64,000 nt of DNA from Streptomyces rimosus subsp. rimosus (GTDB lineage Bacteria; Actinomycetota; Actinomycetes; Streptomycetales; Streptomycetaceae), in NCBI RefSeq assembly GCF_000720725.1, contig NZ_JOCQ01000027.1, positions 1-64,000 on the forward strand, given 5' to 3'. Below are positions 26,451-35,415 of the stretch, one piece after another. The notes beneath the pieces were generated by a model. It was not told the origin of the DNA. It saw only the letters and a program-made list of their open reading frames with translations, and ran no database searches. A program made the translations under genes and the position numbers. Position 1 is the stretch's first letter, and each line of letters starts with the position of its first letter.

Positions 26451-26472
26451 GGGGACTCCTGAGGACGGGGTT

Positions 26473-26507
26473 ACCTACGGGCCCGTAGGTTACGCCATCG
26501 TAGGTTA
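26473..26507. promoter_or_regulatory. Operator-like palindrome upstream of the desaturase
   Basis: ACCTACGGGCCCGTAGGT (26473-26490) is a perfect 18-bp palindrome. The half site CGTAGGTTA (26484-26492) recurs 15 bp away at 26499-26507. The cluster is 23-57 bp before the start codon, where a TetR-family lipid repressor would act. Confidence 0.65.
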
Positions 26508-26594
26508 GGTCGGTGTGAGGACCGGCCCCGGGTGGAATCCCCGCCTCCGCACAAGCCCGGCCGTGCGGCGCGCCCGCCCGCGCACAACGCAAAA

Positions 26595-26632
26595 AGGGCG
26601 CCCGCCGGTTCTCGCGAACCTGCGGACGCCCT
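26595..26632 (-). terminator. Terminator of the small membrane-protein gene
   Basis: A 17-bp stem with two mismatches (26595-26611 with 26616-26632), loop TCGC. On the minus strand it is followed by TTTTT, so it is a classical intrinsic terminator. Confidence 0.8.
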
Positions 26633-26658
26633 CGAAGAGGCGTGGAGTGAGCCCCGGA

Positions 26659-26901
26659 TCAGGCCTTGGGCTGCTTGCGGGACTTGTCACCGATCATGAC
26701 CAGACCGGCGATGACCAGGAAGAGGACGATGGGAGCGGCCACGTAGAGGCCGAGCGTCTGGACGACACTCAGGCCCGGACCCGGGTCGTCACCATCGTCG
26801 CGGGTGAGCGCGAACGCGGGGGACGACATCAGCAGCAGCAGCGCGGTGCCGGCCGTGACGGTTCCGGCGCGCAGGGCGTTCTTCTTGACCAGATTGCTCA
26901 C
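26659..26901 (-). CDS. Small secreted/membrane protein, 80 residues
   Basis: The GTG at 26901 gives MSNLVKKN followed by a hydrophobic segment ending PAFA (signal peptide or first helix, about 10-31). A short acidic loop (TRDDGDDPGPG) and a second membrane helix (about 46-70) come next, then a basic tail (GDKSRKQPKA). No Shine-Dalgarno is present; TACGTT ends 6 nt before the GTG, so leaderless translation is likely. Proteins of this form are conserved among Streptomyces as far as I remember. Function unknown. It has its own terminator. Confidence 0.7.
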   Translation of the reverse strand: MSNLVKKNALRAGTVTAGTALLLLMSSPAFALTRDDGDDPGPGLSVVQTLGLYVAAPIVLFLVIAGLVMIGDKSRKQPKA

Positions 26902-27022
26902 GAGGTCAACGTATCGGACGCCGTTCACCCTCGCGCGCGCGGGGTGGCCTAACGGCTGACCGGGCCGGTACGGAGGTGGTACGGGCCTCGTCAGGACCTC
27001 CGCGGGCCCCGTCACCGCCCCC

Positions 27023-28714
27023 TCACCGCCCGGTCAGATGCGCGGTCACCGGCTTCAGCTGCGGGGCGGCGCGGGCCGCCAGGACCCGTACGCGTACGGC
27101 GTCGGCGGTCACCGGCGCGGGCAGCGCCAGGATGCGCCGGTGGCCGACCGTCGTGCCCGCGGCGATCCGCCGCCACGCCCCGCCGGTCCGCGCCTCGACG
27201 GCGAACCGTTCCACCCGCTGCCCGTGGCGCAGGTCCTCGCCGAGCCCGACCCGGTCGAAGGTGACCGCGCCCGGGGCCCGGCCGCCCTCCAGAAGATCGC
27301 GGCCGTACGTCTCCCGTACGGCCCGCCCGAAACCGGTGAGCGCGGCGACATCGGCCGCGTCGATCCGGCCGCCCGGCCCCGGCGGCACGTTGAGCAGCAG
27401 CGACGCGTTGCGGCCCACGCTCTCCTCGTACAGGTCCAGCAGCCGGGCGGGCGTCTTGGGCCGCTCCCAGGGGTGGTGGAACCAGCCGGGACGGATCGAG
27501 ACGTCCGCCTCCGCCGGATACCACTGGAGGTACTTCGTGGTGGGTGCCAACAGCTTGGCGCGGGAGCCGATGTCGGCGTCGGTGGAGTCGTTCGGCAGGC
27601 CGCCGGAGAGCACCGACCAGGGATCGACGGCGGACGGGGTGACGCTCCACTCCGTCTCGCGCGCCACACCCTTCTCGTTGCCGACCCAGCGCACGCCCTG
27701 CGGCCCCTGGAAGACGACGGTGCGCGGCGAGAGGCGGCGGATCGTCCCGAACCACTGGCGCACGTCGTACTTCTGCGTGATGCCTGCGTCCGCCCAAGGG
27801 TTCGCGCCGTCCAGCCACAGCTCCTCGACCGGGCCGTACTGGGTGAGCAGTTCGTAGACCTGGTTGAGGTAGTACGCGTCGTAGTCGTCGGCGCGGACGG
27901 TGAAGGAGGGCAGCCGCCCGTCGCGTACGGCGCCGGCGCGGTCGTCGCCGGGGACGAGGGTCGGGATGGTGCGCTCGGTGGCGGGGCTGCCGTTGCCGAA
28001 GCGGCCCAGCCCGGCGGGCGCCCGTCCGCGGTCCTCCAGGGCGACCCGCTCGGGCAGGCTCAGCGGCGCGCCCTCGTCGTGCTTGCGCCGGACCACCTCG
28101 ACCCAGCGCGCGTGCCAGGCGTGCGGCAGTTCGGCGCCGTCGGACGGGGAGAGGTAGAAGCCCACCCTGAGCCCGGCCGCGCGGGCGGCCCGTACGTACG
28201 CGCCGACGACGTCCGGCTTCCCGGGCGCGGCGAGGACGGAGTGCGGGGTGTAGCGGCTGGGGTAGAGCACGAAGCCGTCGTGGTGCTTCACGGTCAGCAT
28301 CACCTGCTCGGCCCCCGCCGCCTTGTACGCGCGCATCCACTGGGCGACGTCGATGCGCGGCGGCGCGAACCGCTTCGGGTCCTCGGTGCCGGAACCCCAC
28401 TCCCGCCCGGTGAAGGTGTTCATGCCGAAGTGGGTGAACGCGGTGACCTCCCGCTGCTGCCAGGCGCGCTGGGCGGCGGTCGGCACGACATTGGCGGCCT
28501 TCTCGATGATCCGGGCGGGGGTGTCGCAGGGCTCGACGGTCATCTGGGAGGCGGGGCGTACGGGGGCGTGGCAGGGGCTTGCGGCGGGCCGGTGCCCGGG
28601 AGCGGATGCGGGAGCGGGCGGCTCGCCGGCGGTGGCCCGGACCGGTGCGAGGGTGGCGGCGACGGTGAGCGCCAGGGCCGTGCCGAGGCGGGCGCGCGAG
28701 CGGCTTCTTGCCAT
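27023..28714 (-). CDS. Secreted alpha-L-fucosidase, GH29
   Basis: 563 residues from the ATG at 28714, chosen for the GGAGGG site directly upstream. An N-terminal signal peptide (about 1-30) is followed by the GH29 barrel: FTHFGMNTFTGREWG, MLTVKHHDGFVLYPS, GFYLSPSDG and the nucleophile Asp in VEELWLDGANPW. The C-terminal about 110 residues look like a beta-sandwich. It would release alpha-linked fucose from glycans outside the cell. It is flanked by malQ upstream on the same strand (138 bp apart), but the two are probably separate units. Confidence 0.9.
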   Translation of the reverse strand: MARSRSRARLGTALALTVAATLAPVRATAGEPPAPASAPGHRPAASPCHAPVRPASQMTVEPCDTPARIIEKAANVVPTAAQRAWQQREVTAFTHFGMNTFTGREWGSGTEDPKRFAPPRIDVAQWMRAYKAAGAEQVMLTVKHHDGFVLYPSRYTPHSVLAAPGKPDVVGAYVRAARAAGLRVGFYLSPSDGAELPHAWHARWVEVVRRKHDEGAPLSLPERVALEDRGRAPAGLGRFGNGSPATERTIPTLVPGDDRAGAVRDGRLPSFTVRADDYDAYYLNQVYELLTQYGPVEELWLDGANPWADAGITQKYDVRQWFGTIRRLSPRTVVFQGPQGVRWVGNEKGVARETEWSVTPSAVDPWSVLSGGLPNDSTDADIGSRAKLLAPTTKYLQWYPAEADVSIRPGWFHHPWERPKTPARLLDLYEESVGRNASLLLNVPPGPGGRIDAADVAALTGFGRAVRETYGRDLLEGGRAPGAVTFDRVGLGEDLRHGQRVERFAVEARTGGAWRRIAAGTTVGHRRILALPAPVTADAVRVRVLAARAAPQLKPVTAHLTGR

Positions 28715-28852
28715 GGTTCCCTCCAACTCCCCGACCGTGAAAGGTCGGATCTCTGGACGGCGTCCACGGCATGGTGCCGTACGGCCCGATGGACGGGAAG
28801 ACCGGCGGCGGAGGCGGCCGGTCAGCCATCGGACCGCCGCTCCCGCCCCCTT

Positions 28853-31081
28853 CTACTGCGGCATCGCGCGCAGCTCCCTCATCAGCGCATGCAGCCGGGG
28901 CGACGCGGCAATTTCCTCCAGCGACAGCGGGCGCCCTTCCGGATTGGTGATCGGCAGGCGCCAGTTGGGGTATTCATCCCATGTCCCCGGGAGGTTCTGC
29001 GGGCGCCGGTCGCCCACTGCGTCCGGCAGCCACACCCCGACCATGCGGGCCGGGGTGCGCAGCAGATAGCGGTGCAGCGCCTTGACCGCGGCCTCCTCGT
29101 CGCCCCGGCCCTCGGGCAGCAGTCCCAGCCGTATCAGCACCGCCAGCCACTCGCCGACCTCGACGGCCTCCGCCGCCCGCTCCTCCTGGAGGGAGCGGTC
29201 CAGCAGGCCCAGGCCGTGGCGCAGTTCGGCGTGCCGGCCGGTCAGCCGGGCCGCCGTGCTGGGCAGGTCGTGCGTGGTGACCGTGGCAAGGCAGCCGGCC
29301 CGCCAGCTCTCCGGCGGCAGCGGCCGGGCGGGCTCCTTCGCGTAGTCGCGCTCGAACCACAGCACGGACGTGCCGAGCACGCCGCGCTCGGCCAGCTCCG
29401 TACGCACCACCGGCTCGACCGTCCCCAGGTCCTCGCCGATGACCGCGGCCCCCGCGCGGTGCGCCTCCAGGGCCAGCACGGAGAGCATCGCCTCGGCGTC
29501 GTAACGCACGTACGCGCCCTCCGTCGGCGGCCGGCCCTCCGGCACCCACCACAGCCGGAACAGGCCCATGACGTGGTCGATGCGCAGCGCGCCGGCGTGT
29601 TGCAGGATGCCGCGCAGCAGGTCGCGGTACGGGGCGTAGCCCTGAGCGGCCAGCGCGTCCGGCCGCCAGGGCGGCAGGCCCCAGTCCTGGCCGCGCGAGT
29701 TGAAGGCGTCGGGCGGCGCGCCGACGGACATACCGGCCGCGAAGGCGGTCTGCTGGGCCCAGGTGTCGGAACCGGACGGGTGGACGCCGACGGCCAGGTC
29801 GTGCACCAGCCCGATGCCCATCCCGGCCTCCTCGGCGGCGCGCTGGGCGGCGGCGAGCTGCTGGTCGGTGAACCACGCGAGCCGGCTGTGGAAGTCGATG
29901 CGGTCCAGCAGACAGGCGCGCATCCGGGCCGTACGGGCGGAGCGCGGATCGTCCAGGCCCGCGGGCCAGCCGCGCCAGTCGGAACCGTACCGTTCGGCCA
30001 GCGCGCACCAGGTGGCGTGGTCCTCCAGGCTGGTGCCCTGCTCGGCGAGGAAGTCGCAGTAGGCGGCGCGCCGGCCGGGGCTCAGCGGCACCTTCCACAG
30101 CAGTTCCAGCGCCTCCTTCTTCAGCTCCCACACGGCGTCCCGGTCGATCAGCGCGTCCTTGCAGAGCACCGCTTCGCGCAGCTTCTGGGCGCGCACGAGC
30201 AGCGCGTCGACCCGGCCGCGGGCGGCGGCGTCGAGGTGGGCGAACTCGGGGACGTCCTCGATCCGGAGGTGGACGGGGTCGGGGAAGCGGCGGGAGGAGG
30301 GGCGGTACGGCGAGGGGTCGGTGGGCGCTCCGGGGACGGCGGCGTGCAGCGGGTTGATCTGCAGGAAGCCGGTGCCGAGCGCACGCCCGGACCAGGCGGC
30401 CAGGTCGGCGAGGTCGCCCAGATCCCCCATGCCCCAGGAGCGGCCGGAGAGCAGCGAGTAGAGCTGCACCATGAAGCCGTGGGCGCGGCCGGGCGGCGCG
30501 GGCATCCGGTCGGGGGCGACGATCAGGTGCGCGCGGGCGGAGCGGCCGTCGGGCGTGTGGGCCCGCAGGGTGTGGACGCCCAGGGGGAGGCGGCCCACGT
30601 AGCCGTCCGGTCCGCGGGCGCGGGTCCGGTCTCCGGCGCGGGCGGGGTACGGCGTCCGGCCGCCACTGCGGTCCGGGTCCTGGCCGGAGGGCCCGTGCGC
30701 GTACTCCTGGCTGGAGGGCCCGTACGCATGGTGCTGCGCGGGCGGCTCGTACGCGTAGTCCGTACGGCCACCGGGGTCCAGTCCCCAGTCCAGTACCTCG
30801 CCCGAGTCGGTCTCCACCCGCAGGGCGGTGCCGTCGGGCAGCCGGGACAGTTCCGGGGGGCGCCCGGGGCGCACCACGACGGCGGGCGGGAGCAGGGCGC
30901 GCGCGGGGCCGTGCTCGTACGCCTCCAGCGCGGCGCGTACGGCCTGCGGTGTCGAGGCGTCGACCCCGAGGGCGGCGAGGACGGCGACGACGGTGTCGTC
31001 ACCGACGTGGACGGTGCGGCCCGGCGCGGGCTCGTAGGACGTGCACACGCCGTGCAGACCGGCGAGCCGCGGTCGGCCCAT
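28853..31081 (-). CDS. malQ: 4-alpha-glucanotransferase (amylomaltase)
   Basis: 742 residues from the ATG at 31081. GH77 motifs are present: GMGDLGDL, INPLHA, LRIDHVMGLFRLWW (nucleophile Asp), VIGEDLGTVEP (acid/base Glu) and VTTHDLPS (third Asp). The enzyme transfers alpha-1,4-glucan chains in maltodextrin/glycogen metabolism. An insertion rich in Tyr, His, Gly and Pro (about residues 112-145, with two copies of a YAxGPSxQ-like unit) is unusual and sits in the N-terminal extra domain. The start codon overlaps the stop of the upstream small gene (TGATG), which indicates translational coupling. Confidence 0.95.
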   Translation of the reverse strand: MGRPRLAGLHGVCTSYEPAPGRTVHVGDDTVVAVLAALGVDASTPQAVRAALEAYEHGPARALLPPAVVVRPGRPPELSRLPDGTALRVETDSGEVLDWGLDPGGRTDYAYEPPAQHHAYGPSSQEYAHGPSGQDPDRSGGRTPYPARAGDRTRARGPDGYVGRLPLGVHTLRAHTPDGRSARAHLIVAPDRMPAPPGRAHGFMVQLYSLLSGRSWGMGDLGDLADLAAWSGRALGTGFLQINPLHAAVPGAPTDPSPYRPSSRRFPDPVHLRIEDVPEFAHLDAAARGRVDALLVRAQKLREAVLCKDALIDRDAVWELKKEALELLWKVPLSPGRRAAYCDFLAEQGTSLEDHATWCALAERYGSDWRGWPAGLDDPRSARTARMRACLLDRIDFHSRLAWFTDQQLAAAQRAAEEAGMGIGLVHDLAVGVHPSGSDTWAQQTAFAAGMSVGAPPDAFNSRGQDWGLPPWRPDALAAQGYAPYRDLLRGILQHAGALRIDHVMGLFRLWWVPEGRPPTEGAYVRYDAEAMLSVLALEAHRAGAAVIGEDLGTVEPVVRTELAERGVLGTSVLWFERDYAKEPARPLPPESWRAGCLATVTTHDLPSTAARLTGRHAELRHGLGLLDRSLQEERAAEAVEVGEWLAVLIRLGLLPEGRGDEEAAVKALHRYLLRTPARMVGVWLPDAVGDRRPQNLPGTWDEYPNWRLPITNPEGRPLSLEEIAASPRLHALMRELRAMPQ

Positions 31082-31398
31082 CAGACCTCCATGGACTCCG
31101 TGCCCAGGCCGGCCGCGGTGGGCTCGCTGGTCAGCGGAAGCTCGGCGGCGATCGGGGACTCGCTCGTGAGCGGGGCGGCGTCGGCGAGCGGGGGCTCGCT
31201 GGTCAGCGGCGGTTCGCAGAAGCACAGGGAGCCGGAGCCGTCCAGGCCGGAGTCGGGGTCGGAGACTCCGTCGAACAGATCCGGCTCGGTGGGTTTCTCG
31301 GGCTCGGAATTCTCCGGGGCGCGGGATTCGCCGCGCGTCGCGGGGTACTCGGGGGCGGACGACAGTGCGTCGAGGAGGAGCTGAGCGGACGCGGCCAC
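31081..31398 (-). CDS. Small protein translationally coupled to malQ, C-terminal LTSE repeats
   Basis: 105 residues from the GTG at 31398, chosen because GGGAGG lies 6 nt upstream. An N-terminal helix (ASAQLLLDALSSAPEYPA), an acidic Pro-rich middle (EPEKPTEPDLFDG), a CFC pair, and a C-terminal array of LTSExP units (three to four, about 9-11 residues each). The stop overlaps the malQ start by one base. No signal peptide. I do not recognise the family. The repeat-rich end makes it either a rapidly evolving adaptor or a leader-like protein for malQ. Confidence 0.65.
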   Translation of the reverse strand: MAASAQLLLDALSSAPEYPATRGESRAPENSEPEKPTEPDLFDGVSDPDSGLDGSGSLCFCEPPLTSEPPLADAAPLTSESPIAAELPLTSEPTAAGLGTESMEV

Positions 31399-31925
31399 GG
31401 AGGGCCTCCCGTTCGTCGGTAGTGGGACACGACCTGCCCTACCCACTCGGCGCGGTCGCAGACGTATCCATTCAATCAACGTGGTCCAGGTCACACATCC
31501 CTCGTGCAGGCGATTTACCGGTGGCGGACGGGTGACGGCGCAGGGCTGCCCACGGGAAGGGCGTTCCGGAGGAGATCCTTCGGGCCGGTGGTGCCGGTTG
31601 CACCAGCGGGCCGGAGCGCCGGGGGGAGCCGCCCGCGGTCCACCCCCGGCCGGCCCACCGGCCGACCCCCCGAGGCCCCTTCGACGCGCCGCGACACGCC
31701 GGTCACACAGGGCAAACCCGGCACTTCGCCTTCCGCCGTTGACACCCTCACCACCACAGTGGTGGGCTCACTGCCGAAGGCTTGTCCGGCGGGGTTCCAC
31801 GGGGTGCAGGGCTCCGTCGCGACAGTCGGCTCAGGGGCGCGCGGCCGCGGGGCGGCCGGGCAGCGGACGGCCGGTGCGGACACCGGTCGGCCGGTGAGTA
31901 GGAATACGGGGACTGAGGAGAGACC
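31399..31925. other. Intergenic region between malQ unit and GH84-like gene
   Basis: No gene is visible in these 527 bp, which hold the divergent promoters. One small inverted repeat stands out, CCACCA-CAG-TGGTGG (31751-31765), just after TTGACA (31739-31744), a possible -35 element for the rightward gene with an operator behind it. No good -10 is visible at the right distance. Confidence 0.45.
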
Positions 31926-34900
31926 GTGCGAGTCCGGAGCGGCGTTCGGAACGCTGGGAAGGTCGGCAGGCAGGGCGAGGGGGCCGGGAGCGGCGGTGCG
32001 CGCCCGGGCGGCGCCGGGGACGACCGCGCGCGTGCGTGCCCGGACGCCCTCGCGGACACCCCCGTAGGCGCGCCCACGGGCGACCCCCTGGGCGACGGCG
32101 CCTACCGTCCGTACCCGGCCGGACCCACCAGCACCGGCACCGGCAGCATCGGCCGCCTCGGCTCCGTACGGGCGCGGACCCGTACACGCGTCGCCGGGGC
32201 CACGGCCCTGGCCGCCGCCGTCATCGGCGGGCTGCTCGGCGGCACCGCACCCGCCCACGCGGCGCCCGCCGACCCGGCCGTCGGCACGCCGGATCTGCCC
32301 GGGCAGGACGACGGCCGGACCACGTCCGCCGGGCAGTTGCCCGCCGTATGGCCGCGCCCGCAGTCGATGCGCGCGGGCGGCACTTCCGTACAGCTGGGCG
32401 ACGAGGCCGCCATCGTCGCCGCACCGGACTCCGACCCGTACGCCCTGGAAGCGCTGCGCGCCCTGCTGCGCGACGCCGGGGTCCGTACGGTCCACGACGG
32501 CGCACCGGGGCAGACGCCGCCCGGCAAGGGCCCGGTCTTCCGCGTCGGCGGCCCGGACGCCGAGACCGCGCTGAAGGCGCTGCGTGCGCCCGCCCGCGGC
32601 GACCTGCCGACCGGCGGCTACCGCCTCGCGGTCGGCGAGGCCGCGGGCCGGGACACCGTCGCCCTGGACGGCGTCGGCCCGGACGGCCTGTTCCACGCCG
32701 TACAGACCCTGCGGCAGCTCGTCGTGGACCGCGCGGAGAGCGGCGGGAAGGGCGGCGGCAAGGAGCTGGCCCCCGCGGTCGTCCGCGACTGGCCGGGCAC
32801 CGCCGTCCGCGGCATGACCGAGGGCTTCTTCGGCCAGCCCTGGACTTCGCAGCAGCGCCTGGACCAGCTCGACTTCATGGGCCGTACGAAGCAGAACCGC
32901 TACCTCTACGCGCCCGGCGACGACCCGTACCGCCAGTTCCGCTGGCGCGAGCCCTACCCCGCCGCGCAGCGCGCGGACTTCCGGGCGCTGGCCGAGCGGG
33001 CGCGCGCCAACCACGTGACGCTGGCCTGGGCCGTCTCGCCCGGCCAGGCCATGTGCATGTCCTCCGAGGACGACCTGAAGGCGCTGCGCCGCAAGGTGGA
33101 CGCGATGTGGGCGCTGGGGGTGCGCGCCTTCCAGCTCCAGTTCCAGGACGTCAGCTACAGCGAGTGGCACTGCGACGCGGACGCCGACACCTTCGGCTCC
33201 GGCCCGGAGGCCGCCGCCAAGGCGCACGCGAAGGTGGCGGGCGCGCTCGCCGACCACCTCGCCAAGAAGTACCCCGGCGCGGCACCGCTCTCCCTGATGC
33301 CGACCGAGTACTACCAGGACGGCTCGACCGCCTACCGGGACACGCTCGCCGCCGAGCTGTCCGACCGGGTCGAGGTCGCGTGGACCGGCGTCGGCGTCGT
33401 CCCGCGCACCATTACGGGTGCCGAACTGTCCAAGGCCCGCCAGGTGTTCGATCACCCGGTGGTCACGATGGACAACTATCCGGTCAACGACTATGCGCAG
33501 GACCGTATCTTCCTCGGCCCCTACACGGGCCGCGAACCCGCCGTCGCCACCGGCTCCAACGCGCTGCTGGCCAACGCCATGGCGCAGCCCACCGCGTCCC
33601 GGGTCGCGCTGTTCACCGCCGCCGACTTCGCCTGGAACCCGCGCGGCTACCGGCCCGGCGCGTCCTGGCAGGCCGCCGTCGACGACCTGGCCGGCAACGA
33701 CGCCGCCTCGCGCGCCGCGCTGCACGCGCTGGCCGGCAACGACGCCTCCTCGGTCCTCGGCACCGACGAGTCCGCGTACCTGAAGCCGCTGATCGAGACG
33801 TTCTGGAAGACCCGCGCCGCCGCCACCAACAGCGGCGACCGGGGCGACGACGAGCGCTACACCCAGGCCGCCGCCCGGCTGCGGGCCGCCTTCCACACGA
33901 TGAGCGGCGCCCCGGAGCGGCTGGCTCCCGCCCTGGCCGACGAAGTACGTCCCTGGGCCCGCCAATTGGCCCGCTACGGCTCGGCGGGCGAGCGCGCGGT
34001 GGACATGCTGGTGGCGCAGGCCCGCGGGGACGGCGCCGCCGCGTGGTCCGCGCAGCGCGCCGTGCAGGACCTGCACAAGAAGATCAAGAAGAGTCCGGCG
34101 ACGGTCGGAAAGGGCGTTCTCGGGCCCTTCCTCGACCGCGCGATGACCGAGTCCGACGCCTGGACCGGTGCCGCCTCCGACAACGGCGCCCGCCCCGACA
34201 CCACACCGCAGCCCGAAGAGGGCGCCGGCCCGGCCTCCCTGTCCGTCCCGTTCGACCGCCCCCGCCCGCTGACCGCGGTCACCGCCCTCACCGAGCCGAG
34301 CCCGTCCTCGGCCGCCGTCTCCGTGGAGGCACACGTCCCCGGCGAGGGCTGGCGCCGCCTCGGCGGCCTGTCCGACTCCGGCTGGACGCAGACCGAGGCG
34401 CGCGGACTGAAGGCCGACGCGGTCCGGCTGTCCTGGAAGGACGGCACGCCCCCGCCGTCCGTGCACTCCTTCACCCCGTGGTTCGCCGACACCCCGGCGG
34501 CGGGCCTGGAACTGTCCCGGGCCACCGTCGACGCCGACACCGGCGGCACCGCCTCCGTGGACGCCCTGATCTTCTCCCGCCGCCCCGCCGACGTGGAGGG
34601 CAAGCTCACCGCCAAGGCCCCCAAGGGCTTCACCGTACGGGCGCCGGAGCACGTCACGGCACCCCGCGGCGGCACGGCCACCGCCCGTATCCAGATCACG
34701 GTCCCCAAGGACGCGCGGGCCGGCACGTACGAGATCCCGGTCACCTACGGCGACCAGAAGCAGACGCTGACCCTGCGCACCTACCCGCCCACCGCCGGGC
34801 CCGACCTGGCCCGCGAGGCCACGGCCACCTCCTCCGGCGACGAGGCACCCGAGTTCCCGGCCACCGCCGCCACCGACGGCGACCCGAAGACCCGCTGGTC

Positions 34901-35327
34901 CTCCCCCGCCGAGGACGACGCCTGGCTCCAGCTCGAACTGCCGCGCCCCGTCCGCCTCGGCCGCCTCGTCCTCACCTGGCAGGAGGCCCACGCCGCCGCC
35001 TACCGCGTGCAGGTCTCCGCGGACGGCGTCACCTGGCGTACGGCGGCCACCGTCCGGGACGGCAAGGGCGGCCGCGAAACCGTCCGCATGGACGCCAAGG
35101 ACGCCCGTTACGTCCGCATTCAGGGCGACAAGCGGGCGACCCGCTTCGGTTACTCCCTGTGGAGCGTGGAGGCGTACGCGGTGAAGGGCCCGGACCAGCA
35201 GAAGCCGACGCCGCCCCAGGCACCGGGCAACTCCCGACCCGGCACGCCCGCCCGGCCCGGCACCGCCGGGAACCCATCCGGTGGCGGCCCGTCAGCCGAC
35301 GGGATGTGGCCGGGCGACGGCCGCTAG
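31926..35327 (+). CDS. Secreted beta-N-acetylglucosaminidase-like protein, GH84 type
   Basis: 1133 residues from the GTG at 31926 (GGAGAG 4 nt upstream). Order: an odd 77-residue hydrophilic leader, a hydrophobic signal-like segment ending AHA (about 88-113), a GH20-like N-terminal domain (about 140-275), the GH84-type barrel (about 278-600: RGMTEGFFGQPWT, WAVSPGQ, FQLQFQDVSYSEWHC, VAWTGVGVVP, DNYPVND), helical and NEW3-like regions, and an F5/8-type carbohydrate-binding domain near 960-1090. In GH84 the catalytic pair is Asp-Asp (FDDI); here the aligned pair reads Gln-Asp. Likely acts on GlcNAc-containing glycans. Confidence 0.88.
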   Translation: MRVRSGVRNAGKVGRQGEGAGSGGARPGGAGDDRARACPDALADTPVGAPTGDPLGDGAYRPYPAGPTSTGTGSIGRLGSVRARTRTRVAGATALAAAVIGGLLGGTAPAHAAPADPAVGTPDLPGQDDGRTTSAGQLPAVWPRPQSMRAGGTSVQLGDEAAIVAAPDSDPYALEALRALLRDAGVRTVHDGAPGQTPPGKGPVFRVGGPDAETALKALRAPARGDLPTGGYRLAVGEAAGRDTVALDGVGPDGLFHAVQTLRQLVVDRAESGGKGGGKELAPAVVRDWPGTAVRGMTEGFFGQPWTSQQRLDQLDFMGRTKQNRYLYAPGDDPYRQFRWREPYPAAQRADFRALAERARANHVTLAWAVSPGQAMCMSSEDDLKALRRKVDAMWALGVRAFQLQFQDVSYSEWHCDADADTFGSGPEAAAKAHAKVAGALADHLAKKYPGAAPLSLMPTEYYQDGSTAYRDTLAAELSDRVEVAWTGVGVVPRTITGAELSKARQVFDHPVVTMDNYPVNDYAQDRIFLGPYTGREPAVATGSNALLANAMAQPTASRVALFTAADFAWNPRGYRPGASWQAAVDDLAGNDAASRAALHALAGNDASSVLGTDESAYLKPLIETFWKTRAAATNSGDRGDDERYTQAAARLRAAFHTMSGAPERLAPALADEVRPWARQLARYGSAGERAVDMLVAQARGDGAAAWSAQRAVQDLHKKIKKSPATVGKGVLGPFLDRAMTESDAWTGAASDNGARPDTTPQPEEGAGPASLSVPFDRPRPLTAVTALTEPSPSSAAVSVEAHVPGEGWRRLGGLSDSGWTQTEARGLKADAVRLSWKDGTPPPSVHSFTPWFADTPAAGLELSRATVDADTGGTASVDALIFSRRPADVEGKLTAKAPKGFTVRAPEHVTAPRGGTATARIQITVPKDARAGTYEIPVTYGDQKQTLTLRTYPPTAGPDLAREATATSSGDEAPEFPATAATDGDPKTRWSSPAEDDAWLQLELPRPVRLGRLVLTWQEAHAAAYRVQVSADGVTWRTAATVRDGKGGRETVRMDAKDARYVRIQGDKRATRFGYSLWSVEAYAVKGPDQQKPTPPQAPGNSRPGTPARPGTAGNPSGGGPSADGMWPGDGR

Positions 35328-35356
35328 AGCGCTCTCGGCACCACACCCCCGGAAAC

Positions 35357-35383
35357 CCGGGCCCGGACAGCGTCCGGGCCCGG
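35357..35383 (+). terminator. Terminator after the GH84-like gene
   Basis: A perfect 12-bp stem (35357-35368 with 35372-35383) with a 3-nt loop. It lies between convergent genes. Confidence 0.75.
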
Positions 35384-35415
35384 CCGGGAGCGCCCCGCCA
35401 TGCAAAAACCCGGAT

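Noticed and set aside
31515..34991. Minus-strand open frame of 1158 codons opposite the GH84-like gene
   Set aside because: Antisense shadow of a well-supported secreted hydrolase.
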